DNA of 64,000 nt, from positions 1 to 64,000 of the forward strand of contig NZ_JYLI01000022.1 in assembly GCF_001439785.1 (NCBI RefSeq). The letters run 5' to 3'. Below, one piece after another: positions 52,828-62,134 of the stretch. The notes under the pieces are model-generated. The model had not been told where the DNA came from. It made no database searches and saw only the letters and a program-made list of their open reading frames with translations. The position numbers and the translations under genes were made by a program. The DNA comes from Pseudomonas poae. GTDB lineage: Bacteria > Pseudomonadota > Gammaproteobacteria > Pseudomonadales > Pseudomonadaceae. Position 1 is the stretch's first letter. Every line of letters starts with the position of its first letter.

Positions 52828-54131
52828 CCCAACGTACCCTGGGCGAATGGCTCGCCTACCTGGAGCAGTTGCATCCGTCCGCCATCGACATGGGCCTGGA
52901 GCGCTCGCAACAGGTAGCGACCCGCCTCGGGTTGGGCCGGCCGGCGCCGCGCGTGATCACGGTGACCGGCACCAACGGCAAGGGCTCGACCTGCGCCTTT
53001 GTCGCGGCGCTGCTACAGGCTCAAGGCCTGAGCGTGGGTGTCTACAGTTCTCCGCACCTGCTGCGTTACAACGAGCGGGTGCAGCTCAACGGTGTCGAAG
53101 CCACCGATGAGCAACTGTGTGAAGCGTTCGCCGCACTCGATGCCGGGCGTGGCGAAATTTCCCTGACCTACTTCGAGATGGGCACCCTGGCGGCGTTCTG
53201 GCTGTTCGAGCGTGCGCGACTGGATGTGGTCGTGCTGGAAGTGGGGCTGGGCGGGCGTCTGGACACGGTCAACGTGGTGGATGCCGACCTGGCGCTGGTT
53301 ACCAGCATTGGCGTCGACCATGTCGATTATCTGGGCGATACCCGCGAGTCAGTGGCCTATGAAAAGGCCGGTATCTTCCGTGCGGGCAAGCCTGCGTTGT
53401 GCGGCGACCTGGATCCGCCGCAGCCCTTGCTCGACAAGGTGCGTGAGCTGGAATGCCCGTTCTTCCTGCGCGGTCGCGAGTTCAACCTCGACATCGGCGA
53501 GCAGCACTGGCAATGGCGCGGGCGCGATGCGCGCGGCCAAATGGTCGAGCTGCACAATTTGCCGCTGTTGAACCTGCCGATGGAAAATGCCGCGCTTGCG
53601 CTGCAGGCCTATCTGCTGCTGGACCTGCCATGGGATGCTGCGCAGATTGCCGCGACGTTGCGGGCGACCAGGGTGGTTGGGCGTCTGGATCGTCGTGCGG
53701 TCGAGTGGCAGGGCAAGCGTCTGAACCTGCTGCTGGATGTGGGACACAATCCCCATGCAGCCGAGTACCTGGCGCAACGCCTGGCGCGTACGCCGCCGTT
53801 GGGTCGTCGACTCGCCGTTTTTGGTCTGTTGGCCGACAAGGACCTTGATGGCGTGGTTGCGCCATTGCTCGAAAGTGTCCAGGCGTGGGCGGTTGCGCCG
53901 CTGGATACGCCGCGCAGTCGCCCGGCGGCGGAGTTGGAGCTGGCCTTGCAGAACCTTGGTGCGCGCGTGGCGTCGTATGCAAGCCTGACCGCAGCCCTCG
54001 AGGCGCAGTGTGCGGTGGCAACGGCCGAGGACGAGATTCTGTTGTTCGGATCATTTTATTGTGTTGCCGAGGCGCTTGAGTGGTTGGCTCGGCGCCCCAC
54101 GGAGGAAGCTGCACATGGCATTACTGGATAG
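52824..54131 (+). CDS. folC: Bifunctional folylpolyglutamate/dihydrofolate synthase
   Basis: A 435-residue Mur-ligase-like enzyme. ITVTGTNGKGSTCAFVAALL holds the P-loop (about residues 46-53); YSSPHLLRYNERVQLNGV, LEVGLGGRLDTVNVVDADLA, TSIGVDHVDYLGDTRESVAY with the lysine-containing loop and LLLDVGHNPHAAEYLAQRL are standard. It adds glutamate to folates. The last 17 bases overlap the following SPOR gene in another frame. Confidence 0.96.
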   Translation: MTQRTLGEWLAYLEQLHPSAIDMGLERSQQVATRLGLGRPAPRVITVTGTNGKGSTCAFVAALLQAQGLSVGVYSSPHLLRYNERVQLNGVEATDEQLCEAFAALDAGRGEISLTYFEMGTLAAFWLFERARLDVVVLEVGLGGRLDTVNVVDADLALVTSIGVDHVDYLGDTRESVAYEKAGIFRAGKPALCGDLDPPQPLLDKVRELECPFFLRGREFNLDIGEQHWQWRGRDARGQMVELHNLPLLNLPMENAALALQAYLLLDLPWDAAQIAATLRATRVVGRLDRRAVEWQGKRLNLLLDVGHNPHAAEYLAQRLARTPPLGRRLAVFGLLADKDLDGVVAPLLESVQAWAVAPLDTPRSRPAAELELALQNLGARVASYASLTAALEAQCAVATAEDEILLFGSFYCVAEALEWLARRPTEEAAHGITG

Positions 54132-54768
54132 CGCATACAAGCAGCGAATGGTCGGGGCTCTGGTGCTGGTGGCGTTGGCGGTGATTTTCCTGCCGATGCT
54201 GTTTTCCCGCCAGGACGAACAGCGCCAGGTGGTAGTCGAAGCCCCGGCAGCGCCCCAGGCGCCCGCCGTGCCTCAGGTGCAGGTCGAACCGGTGGTGGTT
54301 CCGGAGCCGCAGGCATTGCCCGAAGACGAACCGGTGCCGGTCGAAGAGCCCGCTGCTGCGCAGCCAGCGCCCTCCGCGCCCGTGCAGCAGAGCGTACCGG
54401 TGGTCAAGCCAGCGCCTGCGGTGGCGGCCAAGCCAGCCGCGCCGGCACCTGCGCCCAAGCCGGTCGCGCCGCAACCGGCGACGCCAGGCAAGCCGGATGT
54501 AGGGCAGAGTCGTATCGATCCCAATGGCCTGCCGATCAGTTGGTCTATTCAGGTCGCCAGCCTTGGCAATCGTGAAGGCGCCGACGCCTTGCAGAAAAAA
54601 CTGCGCAGCCAGGGTTACAACGCTTATATCCGCAGTGCCGATGGCAAGAACCGCGTGTTTATCGGGCCGCTGATCGAGCGAGCCGAGGCCGATCGCCTGC
54701 GGGACTTGCTGGACCGTCAGCAGAACCTGAAGGGCTTCGTGACCCGCTTCCAGCCTGAGCGCGGCTGA
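54115..54768 (+). CDS. SPOR-domain cell-division-associated protein (DedD-like)
   Basis: A 217-residue inner-membrane protein. MALLDSAYKQRMVGALVLVA and LAVIFLPMLFS are the cytoplasmic tip and single membrane helix; a Pro/Ala/Val-rich periplasmic linker follows (54235-54500, AAPQAPAVPQVQVEPVVV); the last ~75 residues are a SPOR domain (SWSIQVASLGNREGADALQK, YNAYIRSADGKNRVFIGPLI), which binds glycan strands free of stem peptides at the septum. The layout matches DedD of gammaproteobacteria. Start ATG 54115 overlaps folC by 17 bases. Confidence 0.9.
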   Translation: MALLDSAYKQRMVGALVLVALAVIFLPMLFSRQDEQRQVVVEAPAAPQAPAVPQVQVEPVVVPEPQALPEDEPVPVEEPAAAQPAPSAPVQQSVPVVKPAPAVAAKPAAPAPAPKPVAPQPATPGKPDVGQSRIDPNGLPISWSIQVASLGNREGADALQKKLRSQGYNAYIRSADGKNRVFIGPLIERAEADRLRDLLDRQQNLKGFVTRFQPERG

Positions 54769-54788
54769 TTCAGCCTGGAGTGCAATCA

Positions 54789-54825
54789 GCTGTGGGAAGG
54801 GGATTGCGCCCTCCCACAGTGTTTT
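54789..54825 (+). terminator. REP-like hairpin terminator
   Basis: ctgtgggaaggg / ccctcccacag with loop gattgcg, followed by tgtttttgcg. It both resembles a half REP of the GGGAG type and serves as an intrinsic terminator after the SPOR gene. Confidence 0.65.
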
Positions 54826-54952
54826 TGCGGTGGCCTTGAAAGAGGCTTTACCCGCTACAAACTATTGATTTGCAAAGCGCCCGCAATCACCGCTTACCGA
54901 CAGCCCAACGCTCTGCTAAAATCCGCCGCCTTATTCGTATGCAGGCCGAACC

Positions 54953-55510
54953 GTGCCATTTACTTGGGTTGATTGGGCGATCGTTGCCATCGTCGCCATC
55001 TCCGCGTTGATCAGTCTGAGCCGCGGCTTCGTAAAAGAAGCCCTGTCGTTGCTGACCTGGATCATCGCAGGCGTCGTAGCCTGGATGTTCGGGGGGTCAC
55101 TGTCGGTTTACCTGGCCGGCTACATCGAGACACCTTCGGCCCGCGTCATCGCGGGCTGCGCCATTATGTTCATCGCCACGCTGCTGGTGGGGGCAATGGT
55201 CAATTACCTTATTGGCGAATTGATACGCGTCACCGGCCTCTCCGGGACCGATCGATTTCTCGGCATGGCCTTCGGCGCGGCGCGTGGCGCCTTGTTGGTG
55301 GTGGTGGCGGTCGGGCTATTGAGCCTGGGGCCGGTACAGCAGGATGCGTGGTGGCAGGAGTCGGTGCTCGTGCCAAAATTTCTTTTGGTTGCAGATTGGT
55401 CCAAGAACCTCATATTGGGGTGGAGCAGTCAGTGGCTGGCCAGCGGAATCAGCGTACCCGCTGATCTTCCGTTCAAGGAACACCTCTTACCGGCCAAAAC
55501 GCCTCAGTAA
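54953..55510 (+). CDS. cvpA: CvpA family membrane protein
   Basis: A 185-residue protein with four hydrophobic helices, starting at GTG 54953. FTWVDWAIVAIVAISALISL, SRGFVKEALSLLTWIIAGVV and YLIGELIRVTGLSGTDRFLG, MAFGAARGALLVVVAVGLL are the conserved CvpA segments (with the G-x-xKE and TDR-x-LG-x-xFG motifs). It was named for colicin V production in E. coli, and later linked to bile/ envelope tolerance. It is followed by purF, the standard cvpA-purF operon. Confidence 0.95.
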   Translation: MPFTWVDWAIVAIVAISALISLSRGFVKEALSLLTWIIAGVVAWMFGGSLSVYLAGYIETPSARVIAGCAIMFIATLLVGAMVNYLIGELIRVTGLSGTDRFLGMAFGAARGALLVVVAVGLLSLGPVQQDAWWQESVLVPKFLLVADWSKNLILGWSSQWLASGISVPADLPFKEHLLPAKTPQ

Positions 55511-55551
55511 GCAGGGTTCAGTCAAGATTCATTAAGTAGGGGTTGCGTCGC

Positions 55552-57057
55552 ATGTGTGGCATCGTCGGTATCGTCGGTAAGTCGAACGTGAATCAGGCGC
55601 TGTATGACGCGCTAACCGTCCTCCAGCACCGCGGCCAGGACGCTGCCGGTATTGTGACCAGCCACGACGGCCGGTTATTTCTGCGCAAGGACAATGGCCT
55701 GGTGCGTGACGTGTTCCATCAGCGTCACATGCAGCGCCTCGTCGGGCACATGGGTATTGGCCATGTGCGTTACCCGACTGCCGGCAGCTCGACGTCAGCC
55801 GAAGCTCAGCCGTTCTACGTCAACTCGCCTTACGGCATCACCCTGGCGCACAACGGCAACCTGACCAACGTTGAACAGCTGGCCAAGGAAATTTACGAAT
55901 CCGATCTGCGCCACGTCAACACCAGTTCCGATTCGGAAGTGCTGCTCAACGTGTTCGCCCATGAGCTGGCCCAGCGCGGCAAGCTGCAGCCCACCGAAGA
56001 AGACGTGTTTGCCGCCGTGATCGACGTGCACAACCGTTGCGTCGGCGGTTATGCCGTGGTGGCGATGATCACCGGTTACGGTATCGTCGGTTTCCGCGAC
56101 CCGCACGGTATCCGCCCGATCGTGTTCGGTCAGCGTCACACCGACGAAGGCGTCGAGTACATGATCGCGTCCGAGAGCGTGTCACTGGACGTGTTGGGCT
56201 TCACCCTGATCCGCGACCTCGCGCCGGGCGAAGCGGTGTACATCACTGAAGATGGCAAGCTGCACACCCGTCAGTGCGCAGTGGCGCCGAAGCTGACGCC
56301 GTGCATCTTCGAGCACGTCTACCTGGCGCGTCCGGATTCGATCATCGACGGTGTCTCGGTCTACAAGGCGCGCCTGCGCATGGGCGAGAAGCTGGCCGAC
56401 AAGATCCTGCGCGAGCGTCCCGAGCACGATATCGACGTGGTGATCCCGATTCCGGACACCAGCCGTACCGCCGCCCTGGAGCTGGCCAACCACCTGGGCG
56501 TCAAGTTTCGCGAAGGTTTCGTGAAGAACCGCTACATCGGCCGTACGTTCATCATGCCCGGCCAGGCTGCACGCAAGAAATCGGTGCGCCAGAAGCTCAA
56601 CGCCATCGAACTGGAGTTTCGTGGCAAGAACGTGATGCTGGTGGATGATTCCATCGTGCGAGGTACCACGTGCAAGCAGATCATCCAGATGGCCCGCGAA
56701 GCCGGTGCGAAGAATGTTTACTTCTGCTCCGCTGCGCCTGCCGTGCGTTACCCGAACGTGTATGGTATCGACATGCCGAGCGCCCATGAGCTGATCGCTC
56801 ATAACCGTTCGACCCAGGACGTGGCCGACCTGATCGGCGCCGACTGGCTGATCTACCAGGACCTGCCGGACCTGATCGAAGCTGTCGGCGGTGGCAAGAT
56901 CAAGATCGATCAGTTCGACTGTGCCGTGTTCGATGGCAAGTACGTGACCGGCGACGTCGACGATGCCTACCTGAACAAGATCGAGCAGGCGCGTAACGAC
57001 TCGTCGAAGGTCAAGACCCAGGCGGTCAGCGCGATCATCGATCTGTACAACAACTGA
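55552..57057 (+). CDS. purF: Amidophosphoribosyltransferase
   Basis: A 501-residue enzyme, first step of de novo purine synthesis. Start ATG 55552 gives MCGIVGIVGKSNV, so Cys2 becomes the N-terminal nucleophile of the glutamine amidotransferase domain. GHMGIGHVRYPTAGSSTSAE and FYVNSPYGITLAHNGNLTN follow; the C-terminal phosphoribosyltransferase site is VMLVDDSIVRGTTCKQIIQM. Located after cvpA as in E. coli, with a terminator after it. Confidence 0.98.
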   Translation: MCGIVGIVGKSNVNQALYDALTVLQHRGQDAAGIVTSHDGRLFLRKDNGLVRDVFHQRHMQRLVGHMGIGHVRYPTAGSSTSAEAQPFYVNSPYGITLAHNGNLTNVEQLAKEIYESDLRHVNTSSDSEVLLNVFAHELAQRGKLQPTEEDVFAAVIDVHNRCVGGYAVVAMITGYGIVGFRDPHGIRPIVFGQRHTDEGVEYMIASESVSLDVLGFTLIRDLAPGEAVYITEDGKLHTRQCAVAPKLTPCIFEHVYLARPDSIIDGVSVYKARLRMGEKLADKILRERPEHDIDVVIPIPDTSRTAALELANHLGVKFREGFVKNRYIGRTFIMPGQAARKKSVRQKLNAIELEFRGKNVMLVDDSIVRGTTCKQIIQMAREAGAKNVYFCSAAPAVRYPNVYGIDMPSAHELIAHNRSTQDVADLIGADWLIYQDLPDLIEAVGGGKIKIDQFDCAVFDGKYVTGDVDDAYLNKIEQARNDSSKVKTQAVSAIIDLYNN

Positions 57058-57063
57058 GTGAAC

Positions 57064-57088
57064 ACCGGCCCTGAGGGGCCGGTTTTGT
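57064..57088 (+). terminator. purF terminator
   Basis: Stem ACCGGCCC / GGGCCGGT with loop TGAG, then TTTG, seven bases after the purF stop. Confidence 0.85.
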
Positions 57089-57126
57089 ATCTTAAATAAA
57101 GAATTTCGAGAGTAAGGAGTCGCAGC

Positions 57127-58338
57127 ATGAGTCAGGAATGGGATGCCGGTCGGCTGGACAGCGACCTTGATGGCGTAGCTTTCGACACCCTGGCTGTGCG
57201 CGCCGGCCAGCACCGTACCCCGGAAGGTGAGCACGGTGATCCGATGTTCTTTACCTCCAGCTACGTATTTCGCACGGCCGCCGACGCTGCCGCGCGTTTT
57301 GCCGGCGAAGTGCCGGGCAATGTCTATTCGCGCTATACCAACCCGACCGTGCGCGCCTTCGAAGAGCGTATTGCTGCTTTGGAAGGTGCCGAGCAGGCCG
57401 TGGCCACTGCCACTGGCATGGCGGCGATCATGGCGGTGGTAATGAGCTTGTGCAGCGCTGGCGATCATGTGCTGGTGTCGCGCAGTGTGTTCGGCTCGAC
57501 CATCAGCCTGTTCGAGAAGTACTTCAAGCGCTTCGGCGTCGAAGTGGACTATGTGCCGCTGGCGGACGTGTCCGGCTGGGATGCGGCAATCAAGGCCAAT
57601 ACCCGGTTACTGTTTGTCGAGTCGCCGTCCAATCCACTTGCCGAGCTGGTGGATATCGCTGCATTGGCCGAAGTGGCTCATGCCAAGGGCACGATGCTGG
57701 TGGTCGACAATTGCTTCTGCACACCGGCGCTGCAACAGCCGCTGAAGCTGGGCGCCGATATCGTCGTGCACTCGGCGACCAAATTCATCGATGGCCAGGG
57801 CCGTTGCATGGGTGGGGTGGTAGCCGGTCGTGGCGAGCAGATGAAGGAAGTCGTCGGCTTCCTGCGTACCGCCGGGCCTACGCTCAGCCCGTTCAATGCC
57901 TGGATCTTCCTCAAGGGCCTGGAGACCCTCAGCCTGCGCATGAAGGCCCATTGTGCCAATGCCCAGGCCCTGGCCGAGTGGCTGGAGCAGCAGGACGGCA
58001 TCGAGAAAGTGCACTACGCCGGTCTCAAGAGCCACCCGCAACACGCATTGGCCCAACGCCAGCAGCGCGGTTTCGGCGCGGTGGTGAGTTTTGAAGTGAA
58101 GGGCGGCAAAGAGGGCGCCTGGCGCTTTATCGATGCAACGCGTCTGATCTCCATCACCGCCAACCTGGGTGACAGCAAGACCACCATTACCCATCCGGGA
58201 ACCACGTCCCACGGCCGCCTGGCGCCGCAGGAGCGTGAAGCGGCGGGCATTCGTGACAGTCTGATTCGCGTTGCGGTTGGCCTGGAAGATGTGGCTGATT
58301 TGCAGGCAGACCTGGCCCGCGGGCTGGCGGCCTTGTGA
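57127..58338 (+). CDS. metZ: O-succinylhomoserine sulfhydrylase
   Basis: A 403-residue PLP enzyme of the Cys/Met metabolism family, joining sulfide to O-succinylhomoserine to give homocysteine. FTSSYVFRTAADAAARFAGE, YSRYTNPTVRAFEERIAALE, DNCFCTPALQQPLKLGADIV and the PLP lysine in HSATKFIDGQGRCMGGV are typical of MetZ. AAGGAG precedes the ATG by nine bases. The following SDR start overlaps the stop. Confidence 0.95.
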   Translation: MSQEWDAGRLDSDLDGVAFDTLAVRAGQHRTPEGEHGDPMFFTSSYVFRTAADAAARFAGEVPGNVYSRYTNPTVRAFEERIAALEGAEQAVATATGMAAIMAVVMSLCSAGDHVLVSRSVFGSTISLFEKYFKRFGVEVDYVPLADVSGWDAAIKANTRLLFVESPSNPLAELVDIAALAEVAHAKGTMLVVDNCFCTPALQQPLKLGADIVVHSATKFIDGQGRCMGGVVAGRGEQMKEVVGFLRTAGPTLSPFNAWIFLKGLETLSLRMKAHCANAQALAEWLEQQDGIEKVHYAGLKSHPQHALAQRQQRGFGAVVSFEVKGGKEGAWRFIDATRLISITANLGDSKTTITHPGTTSHGRLAPQEREAAGIRDSLIRVAVGLEDVADLQADLARGLAAL

Positions 58339-59114
58339 TCGAGTGGTCCACCGAGGCCGCAGTGGCGAGTAACGGACGTGTCGCGCTGGTAACCGGTGCT
58401 GCTCGCGGGATTGGCCTGGGCATCGCCGCCTGGCTGATCAGCGAAGGCTGGCAGGTGGTGTTGACCGATCTCGATCGCGAGCGTGGTTCGAAGGTTTCCA
58501 GGGTGCTCGGCGACAATGCCTGGTTTATCACCACGGATGTGGCTGACGAGAAGCAGGTCGCCCAGGGGGTCGCCGAAGTGCTGGGGCAGTTCGGGCGCCT
58601 GGATGCGCTGGTGTGCAACGCGGCGGTAGCCGACCCGCACAATATCACCCTGGAAAGCCTCGACCTGGCCTATTGGAACCGTGTGCTGGCAGTGAACCTC
58701 AGCGGGCCGATGCTGCTGGCCAAGCACTGCGCTCCTTACCTGCGTGCCCATGGCGGCGCAATCGTCAACCTGGCGTCCACGCGCGCCCGTCAATCGGAGC
58801 CGGACACCGAGGCCTACGCGGCGAGCAAGGGCGGCCTGCTGGCCCTGACTCATGCCTTGGCGATGAGCCTGGGGCCGGAGGTGCGGGTCAACGCCGTCAG
58901 CCCCGGCTGGATCGATGCGCGCGACCCCGCGGCACGGCGTGCCGAGCCACTGAGTGACGCGGATCACGCCCAGCATCCGGCGGGCAGGGTAGGCACCGTG
59001 GAGGATGTGGCGGCGATGGTGGCTTGGTTGCTGTCGCGTCAGGCCGGGTTTGTGACCGGGCAGGAGTTCGTGGTTGACGGTGGCATGAGCAAGAAGATGA
59101 TTTACAGCGAGTAA
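58335..59114 (+). CDS. Short-chain dehydrogenase/reductase
   Basis: A 259-residue NAD(P)-dependent SDR, starting at GTG 58335, overlapping metZ by four bases. VALVTGAARGIGLGIAAWLI is the nucleotide motif TG-x3-GIG; LVCNAAV is the NAG-like motif; the catalytic NLASTRARQSEPDTEAYAAS with YAASKGG gives Ser, Tyr and Lys. GQEFVVDGGMSKKMIY is the usual end. The substrate is unknown. Coupled translation with metZ is conserved in pseudomonads. Confidence 0.92.
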   Translation: MIEWSTEAAVASNGRVALVTGAARGIGLGIAAWLISEGWQVVLTDLDRERGSKVSRVLGDNAWFITTDVADEKQVAQGVAEVLGQFGRLDALVCNAAVADPHNITLESLDLAYWNRVLAVNLSGPMLLAKHCAPYLRAHGGAIVNLASTRARQSEPDTEAYAASKGGLLALTHALAMSLGPEVRVNAVSPGWIDARDPAARRAEPLSDADHAQHPAGRVGTVEDVAAMVAWLLSRQAGFVTGQEFVVDGGMSKKMIYSE

Positions 59115-59220
59115 GGCGAGCAGAGGCTTGAAGCAATTTTGTCTTTTTCGGGAAAACTTCAAGCGGGCTATTGACTTAGGTCTGCTACCTGCGTAAATTT
59201 CGCGGCCTCAACGAAGCAAA

Positions 59221-59296
59221 GGGTGATTAGCTCAGCTGGGAGAGCATCTGCCTTACAAGCAGAGGGTCGGCGGTTCGATCCCGTCATCACCCACCA
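59221..59296 (+). tRNA. tRNA-Val (TAC)
   Basis: 76 bases, acceptor GGGTGAT/ATCACCC, anticodon stem TCTGC/GCAGA around CTTACAA (anticodon TAC), encoded CCA. First of three tRNAs before the PuuB-like gene. Confidence 0.96.
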
Positions 59297-59351
59297 CTTC
59301 TTGAGAGTTTTGCTTACGGGCAAGACGCAACGTTAAAGGTTGCACCGACGC

Positions 59352-59428
59352 GCAGCGGTAGTTCAGTCGGTTAGAATACCGGCCTGTCACGCCGGGGGTC
59401 GCGGGTTCGAGTCCCGTCCGCTGCGCCA
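59352..59428 (+). tRNA. tRNA-Asp (GTC), copy 1
   Basis: 77 bases, acceptor GCAGCGG/CCGCTGC, anticodon stem CCGGC/GCCGG around CTGTCAC (anticodon GTC), encoded CCA. Confidence 0.96.
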
Positions 59429-59534
59429 TATTTTCCAGGTTCGAATTGTCGGGCTTGAGATTGAACAGCCAAGGCTGATCGATCAGATGTTTAAAGACGG
59501 TTGAGAGCTTCACGCTTAACCGGTCAAGCGATAC

Positions 59535-59611
59535 GCAGCGGTAGTTCAGTCGGTTAGAATACCGGCCTGTCACGCCGGGGGTCGCGGGTTCGAGTCCCGT
59601 CCGCTGCGCCA
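59535..59611 (+). tRNA. tRNA-Asp (GTC), copy 2
   Basis: Identical to the copy at 59352; offset of 183 bases. Confidence 0.96.
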
Positions 59612-59686
59612 TATCTGCTTAAAGGCCCGCTGAACGCCTTGAAGCGCAAAGACAGCCATAGGCTGCTTTGATCCGATAGCAAAGAC

Positions 59687-59713
59687 CCTGGTCGAAAGAC
59701 CGGGGTTTTTTGT
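59687..59713 (+). terminator. tRNA cluster terminator
   Basis: Stem ACCCTGGTC / GACCGGGGT with loop GAAA, followed by TTTTT, 76 bases after the second tRNA-Asp. Confidence 0.85.
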
Positions 59714-59801
59714 GTCTGCGATTTTGTGATAAGGGGCCGGCTTGGCCCGCAGTGTAACGTCAAGTCAGGGGAGGGAGCCGGAACCCGGCTCCCTCTGTGT
59801 G

Positions 59802-61085
59802 TCAGTACCCCAGCTTATCCCGCAGCCCGTAGTACCAGGCGCCCAGCGCCGCGAATGGCGTACGCAGCAGCTGTCCGCCTGGGAATGGGTAGTGAGGCAG
59901 GTCGGCAAACGCGTCAAAACGCTCTGCCTGGCCACGCAGGGCTTCGGCGAGCACTTTGCCTGCCAGGTGCGTGTAGGTCACGCCGTGGCCGCTGCAGCCT
60001 TGGGAGTAATAGATGTTGTCGCCCAGGCGGCCCACCTGAGGCAAGCGCGACAGGGTCAATAGGAAGTTACCGGTCCAGGCGTAATCGATTTTCACGTCCT
60101 TGAGTTGCGGGAAGGCTTTGAGCATCTTCGGACGAATGATCGCTTCGATATTCGCTGGGTCCCGCGCGCCATAGACCACGCCGCCGCCGAAGATCAGGCG
60201 CTTGTCGCGTGTGAGGCGGTAGTAGTCGAGCAGGTAATTGCAGTCTTCGACGCAGTAGTCCTGCGGCAACAGGGTCTTGGCCAGGTCATCGTCCAAGGGG
60301 GCCGTGGTGATCACTTGCGTGCCGCAGGGCATCGACTTGGCGGCCAGCTCCGGCACGAGGTTGCCGAGGTAGGCGTTGCCCGCAACAATAATGAACTTGG
60401 CCCTCACCTTGCCTTCGGCGGTATGCACCACCGGATTGGCGCCACGCTCGATGCGCAGTGCAGCGGATTGTTCGTAGATCGTACCGCCGAGCGACTCAAC
60501 GGCAGCGGCTTCGCCGAGGGCCAGGTTGAGTGGATGAATATGCCCGCCGCTCATGTCCAGGAGGCCGCCGACATAGTTGTCGCAGGCCACTACTTCACGT
60601 ATGCGGCGCTCGTCCAGCAGCTCCAGTTGCGTGTGGCCGTAGCGTTCCCACAGACGCTTCTGCGATTCCAGGTGGCCCATATGCTTGCTGTTGAGTGCGG
60701 CGAACACGCCGCCGTCTTTCAAGTCGCACTGGATCTGGTACTTGGCCACCCGCTCGCGAATGATCCTGCCACCCTCGAACGCCATCTCACCCAGCAACTG
60801 CGCCTGGCTGGGCCCGACGCTGCGCTCGATCACGTCGATATCGCGGCTATAGCTGTTGACGATCTGCCCACCGTTGCGACCTGATGCACCAAACCCCACC
60901 TTGGCGGCTTCCAGTACCGTGACGCGAAAACCGTTCTCCAACAGAAACAGTGCGCTGGAAAGGCCGGTATAGCCGGCGCCAATCACGCACACATCGGTTT
61001 CGACCTCACCTTGCAATACCGGACGAGGCGCAACCGCATTGGCGGATGCGGCGTAATAAGACTGGGGATAGGGGGTGTTCGCCAT
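59802..61085 (-). CDS. FAD-dependent oxidoreductase, PuuB-like
   Basis: A 427-residue DAO-family flavoenzyme. TDVCVIGAGYTGLSSALFLL is the FAD-binding Rossmann loop near residue 33; VGFGASGRNGGQIVNSYSRD and SGGHIHPLNLALGEAAAVES, VVAGNAYLGNLV follow; the C-terminal GYSQGCSGHGVTYTHLAGKV-like segment (YSQGCSGHGVTYTHLAGKVL) is the usual FAD clasp. This matches the gamma-glutamylputrescine oxidase group (PuuB/OrdL). The precise substrate is uncertain. It faces the tRNA terminator convergently. Putrescine use would be consistent with sad and the PtrR-like regulator at 23.9-26.3 kb. Confidence 0.87.
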   Translation of the reverse strand: MANTPYPQSYYAASANAVAPRPVLQGEVETDVCVIGAGYTGLSSALFLLENGFRVTVLEAAKVGFGASGRNGGQIVNSYSRDIDVIERSVGPSQAQLLGEMAFEGGRIIRERVAKYQIQCDLKDGGVFAALNSKHMGHLESQKRLWERYGHTQLELLDERRIREVVACDNYVGGLLDMSGGHIHPLNLALGEAAAVESLGGTIYEQSAALRIERGANPVVHTAEGKVRAKFIIVAGNAYLGNLVPELAAKSMPCGTQVITTAPLDDDLAKTLLPQDYCVEDCNYLLDYYRLTRDKRLIFGGGVVYGARDPANIEAIIRPKMLKAFPQLKDVKIDYAWTGNFLLTLSRLPQVGRLGDNIYYSQGCSGHGVTYTHLAGKVLAEALRGQAERFDAFADLPHYPFPGGQLLRTPFAALGAWYYGLRDKLGY

Positions 61086-61269
61086 CCTGGAACCTCTGTT
61101 TTATATTTTTTACGAGTGCCGCGATCCTACCTGAGTTGAAAATCGCCCGCCAGCCACCCGCAAAACACGGGTGTGCCGTACGAAAATAAAAAATTCGCAT
61201 ATTCATAGGGTTAGCTGCGAAAAAGATGTTGACACACCTTCGGAATTCCGTAGAATGCCGCCTCACAGC

Positions 61270-61346
61270 AGGCACGTAGCTCAGTTGGTTAGAGCACCAC
61301 CTTGACATGGTGGGGGTCGTTGGTTCGAGTCCAATCGCGCCTACCA
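61270..61346 (+). tRNA. tRNA-Val (GAC)
   Basis: 77 bases, acceptor AGGCACG/CGCGCCT (one mismatch), anticodon stem CCACC/GGTGG around TTGACAT (anticodon GAC, codon GTC), encoded CCA. Confidence 0.94.
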
Positions 61347-61375
61347 AACAAAATCCGCTCTGCTGGGCGGTCTAG

Positions 61376-61406
61376 AAGGGCTCACCGAAAGGTGGGCCCT
61401 TTTTTG
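61376..61406 (+). terminator. tRNA-Val terminator
   Basis: Stem AAGGGCTCACC / GGTGGGCCCTT with loop GAAA, followed by TTTTGTT, 30 bases after tRNA-Val. Confidence 0.87.
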
Positions 61407-61464
61407 TTGCCTGGAATTTGGGTCAGTCAAAACACCCGAAGCGTCACCTCAGGCGTTTTGTGTA

Positions 61465-61887
61465 TCAAGCCGTGGTGCTGACTATCGAGCCCGAACTGCT
61501 CTTGCCTTCACTGGTCACGGCCTGCAACAGGGCTGCGCTTACCGTCTGCAAAGCCGCTGATGTACTTGCTACCTGCACTTGCGCCGCTGCGATCGTCACC
61601 GCTTTTGCCTCTGCGTTTTCGGTGCTGGACTGTGCCTTTTGCAGCGCCTGCTGTTGCTGTTGGAGCTGCTTTTGCAACTGCTCGATTTGTTTTTTCAGTT
61701 CCTTGACCGTTTCCGACTCTTGCTTGGTCGATGGCGCCTCGCCACCGCCCACACTCTCTGAAGATTTAGCGGCATGGTCAAGGCTGACGGTCAGGCTGCT
61801 TGAGCTGTCAGCTCTCGCGGCATCAGCCGTGTCTTTGGACGCCTGAGGGGTGGGCACTGGGGCTGGAGTATTTAGATTGATCAGCAT
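61465..61887 (-). CDS. FlxA-like coiled-coil protein
   Basis: A 140-residue protein with a Ser/Ala-rich N-terminus (MLINLNTPAPVPTPQASKDT) followed by a strong coiled coil ETVKELKKQIEQLQKQLQQQ and QQALQKAQSSTENAEAKAV, then an alanine/serine tail. The Q/K-rich coil is like the FlxA family of flagellum- or secretion-linked small proteins of unknown function. The start at ATG 61887 lies in an AT-rich promoter-like region. No hrp box was found upstream. It resembles small secreted helper proteins in composition, but that is inference. Confidence 0.62.
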   Translation of the reverse strand: MLINLNTPAPVPTPQASKDTADAARADSSSSLTVSLDHAAKSSESVGGGEAPSTKQESETVKELKKQIEQLQKQLQQQQQALQKAQSSTENAEAKAVTIAAAQVQVASTSAALQTVSAALLQAVTSEGKSSSGSIVSTTA

Positions 61888-62134
61888 GAAATTACCCGGT
61901 TATGAGTTGTCCGATTAAATCGACCCGTGGGCGATTTACGTCAGCGCGACTCCTGTCCCGCCGTGGGATGGTCCTGCATTAACGTGACAGTCATTGTGTC
62001 GCGCTTTGATGAGGGGAGAGGGATATTAACGCTGTTACTGCATCGACAAGCGCCCAAATTGAAGGCGCAAGTACGCGCTTTGCCATAGGCCATACATCGC
62101 CAGGGCCGCTTTGAACCCTGTAAAGAAGTGGCAA

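Noticed and set aside
56182..57468. Minus-strand frame opposite purF
   Set aside because: Shadow of purF and the start of metZ.
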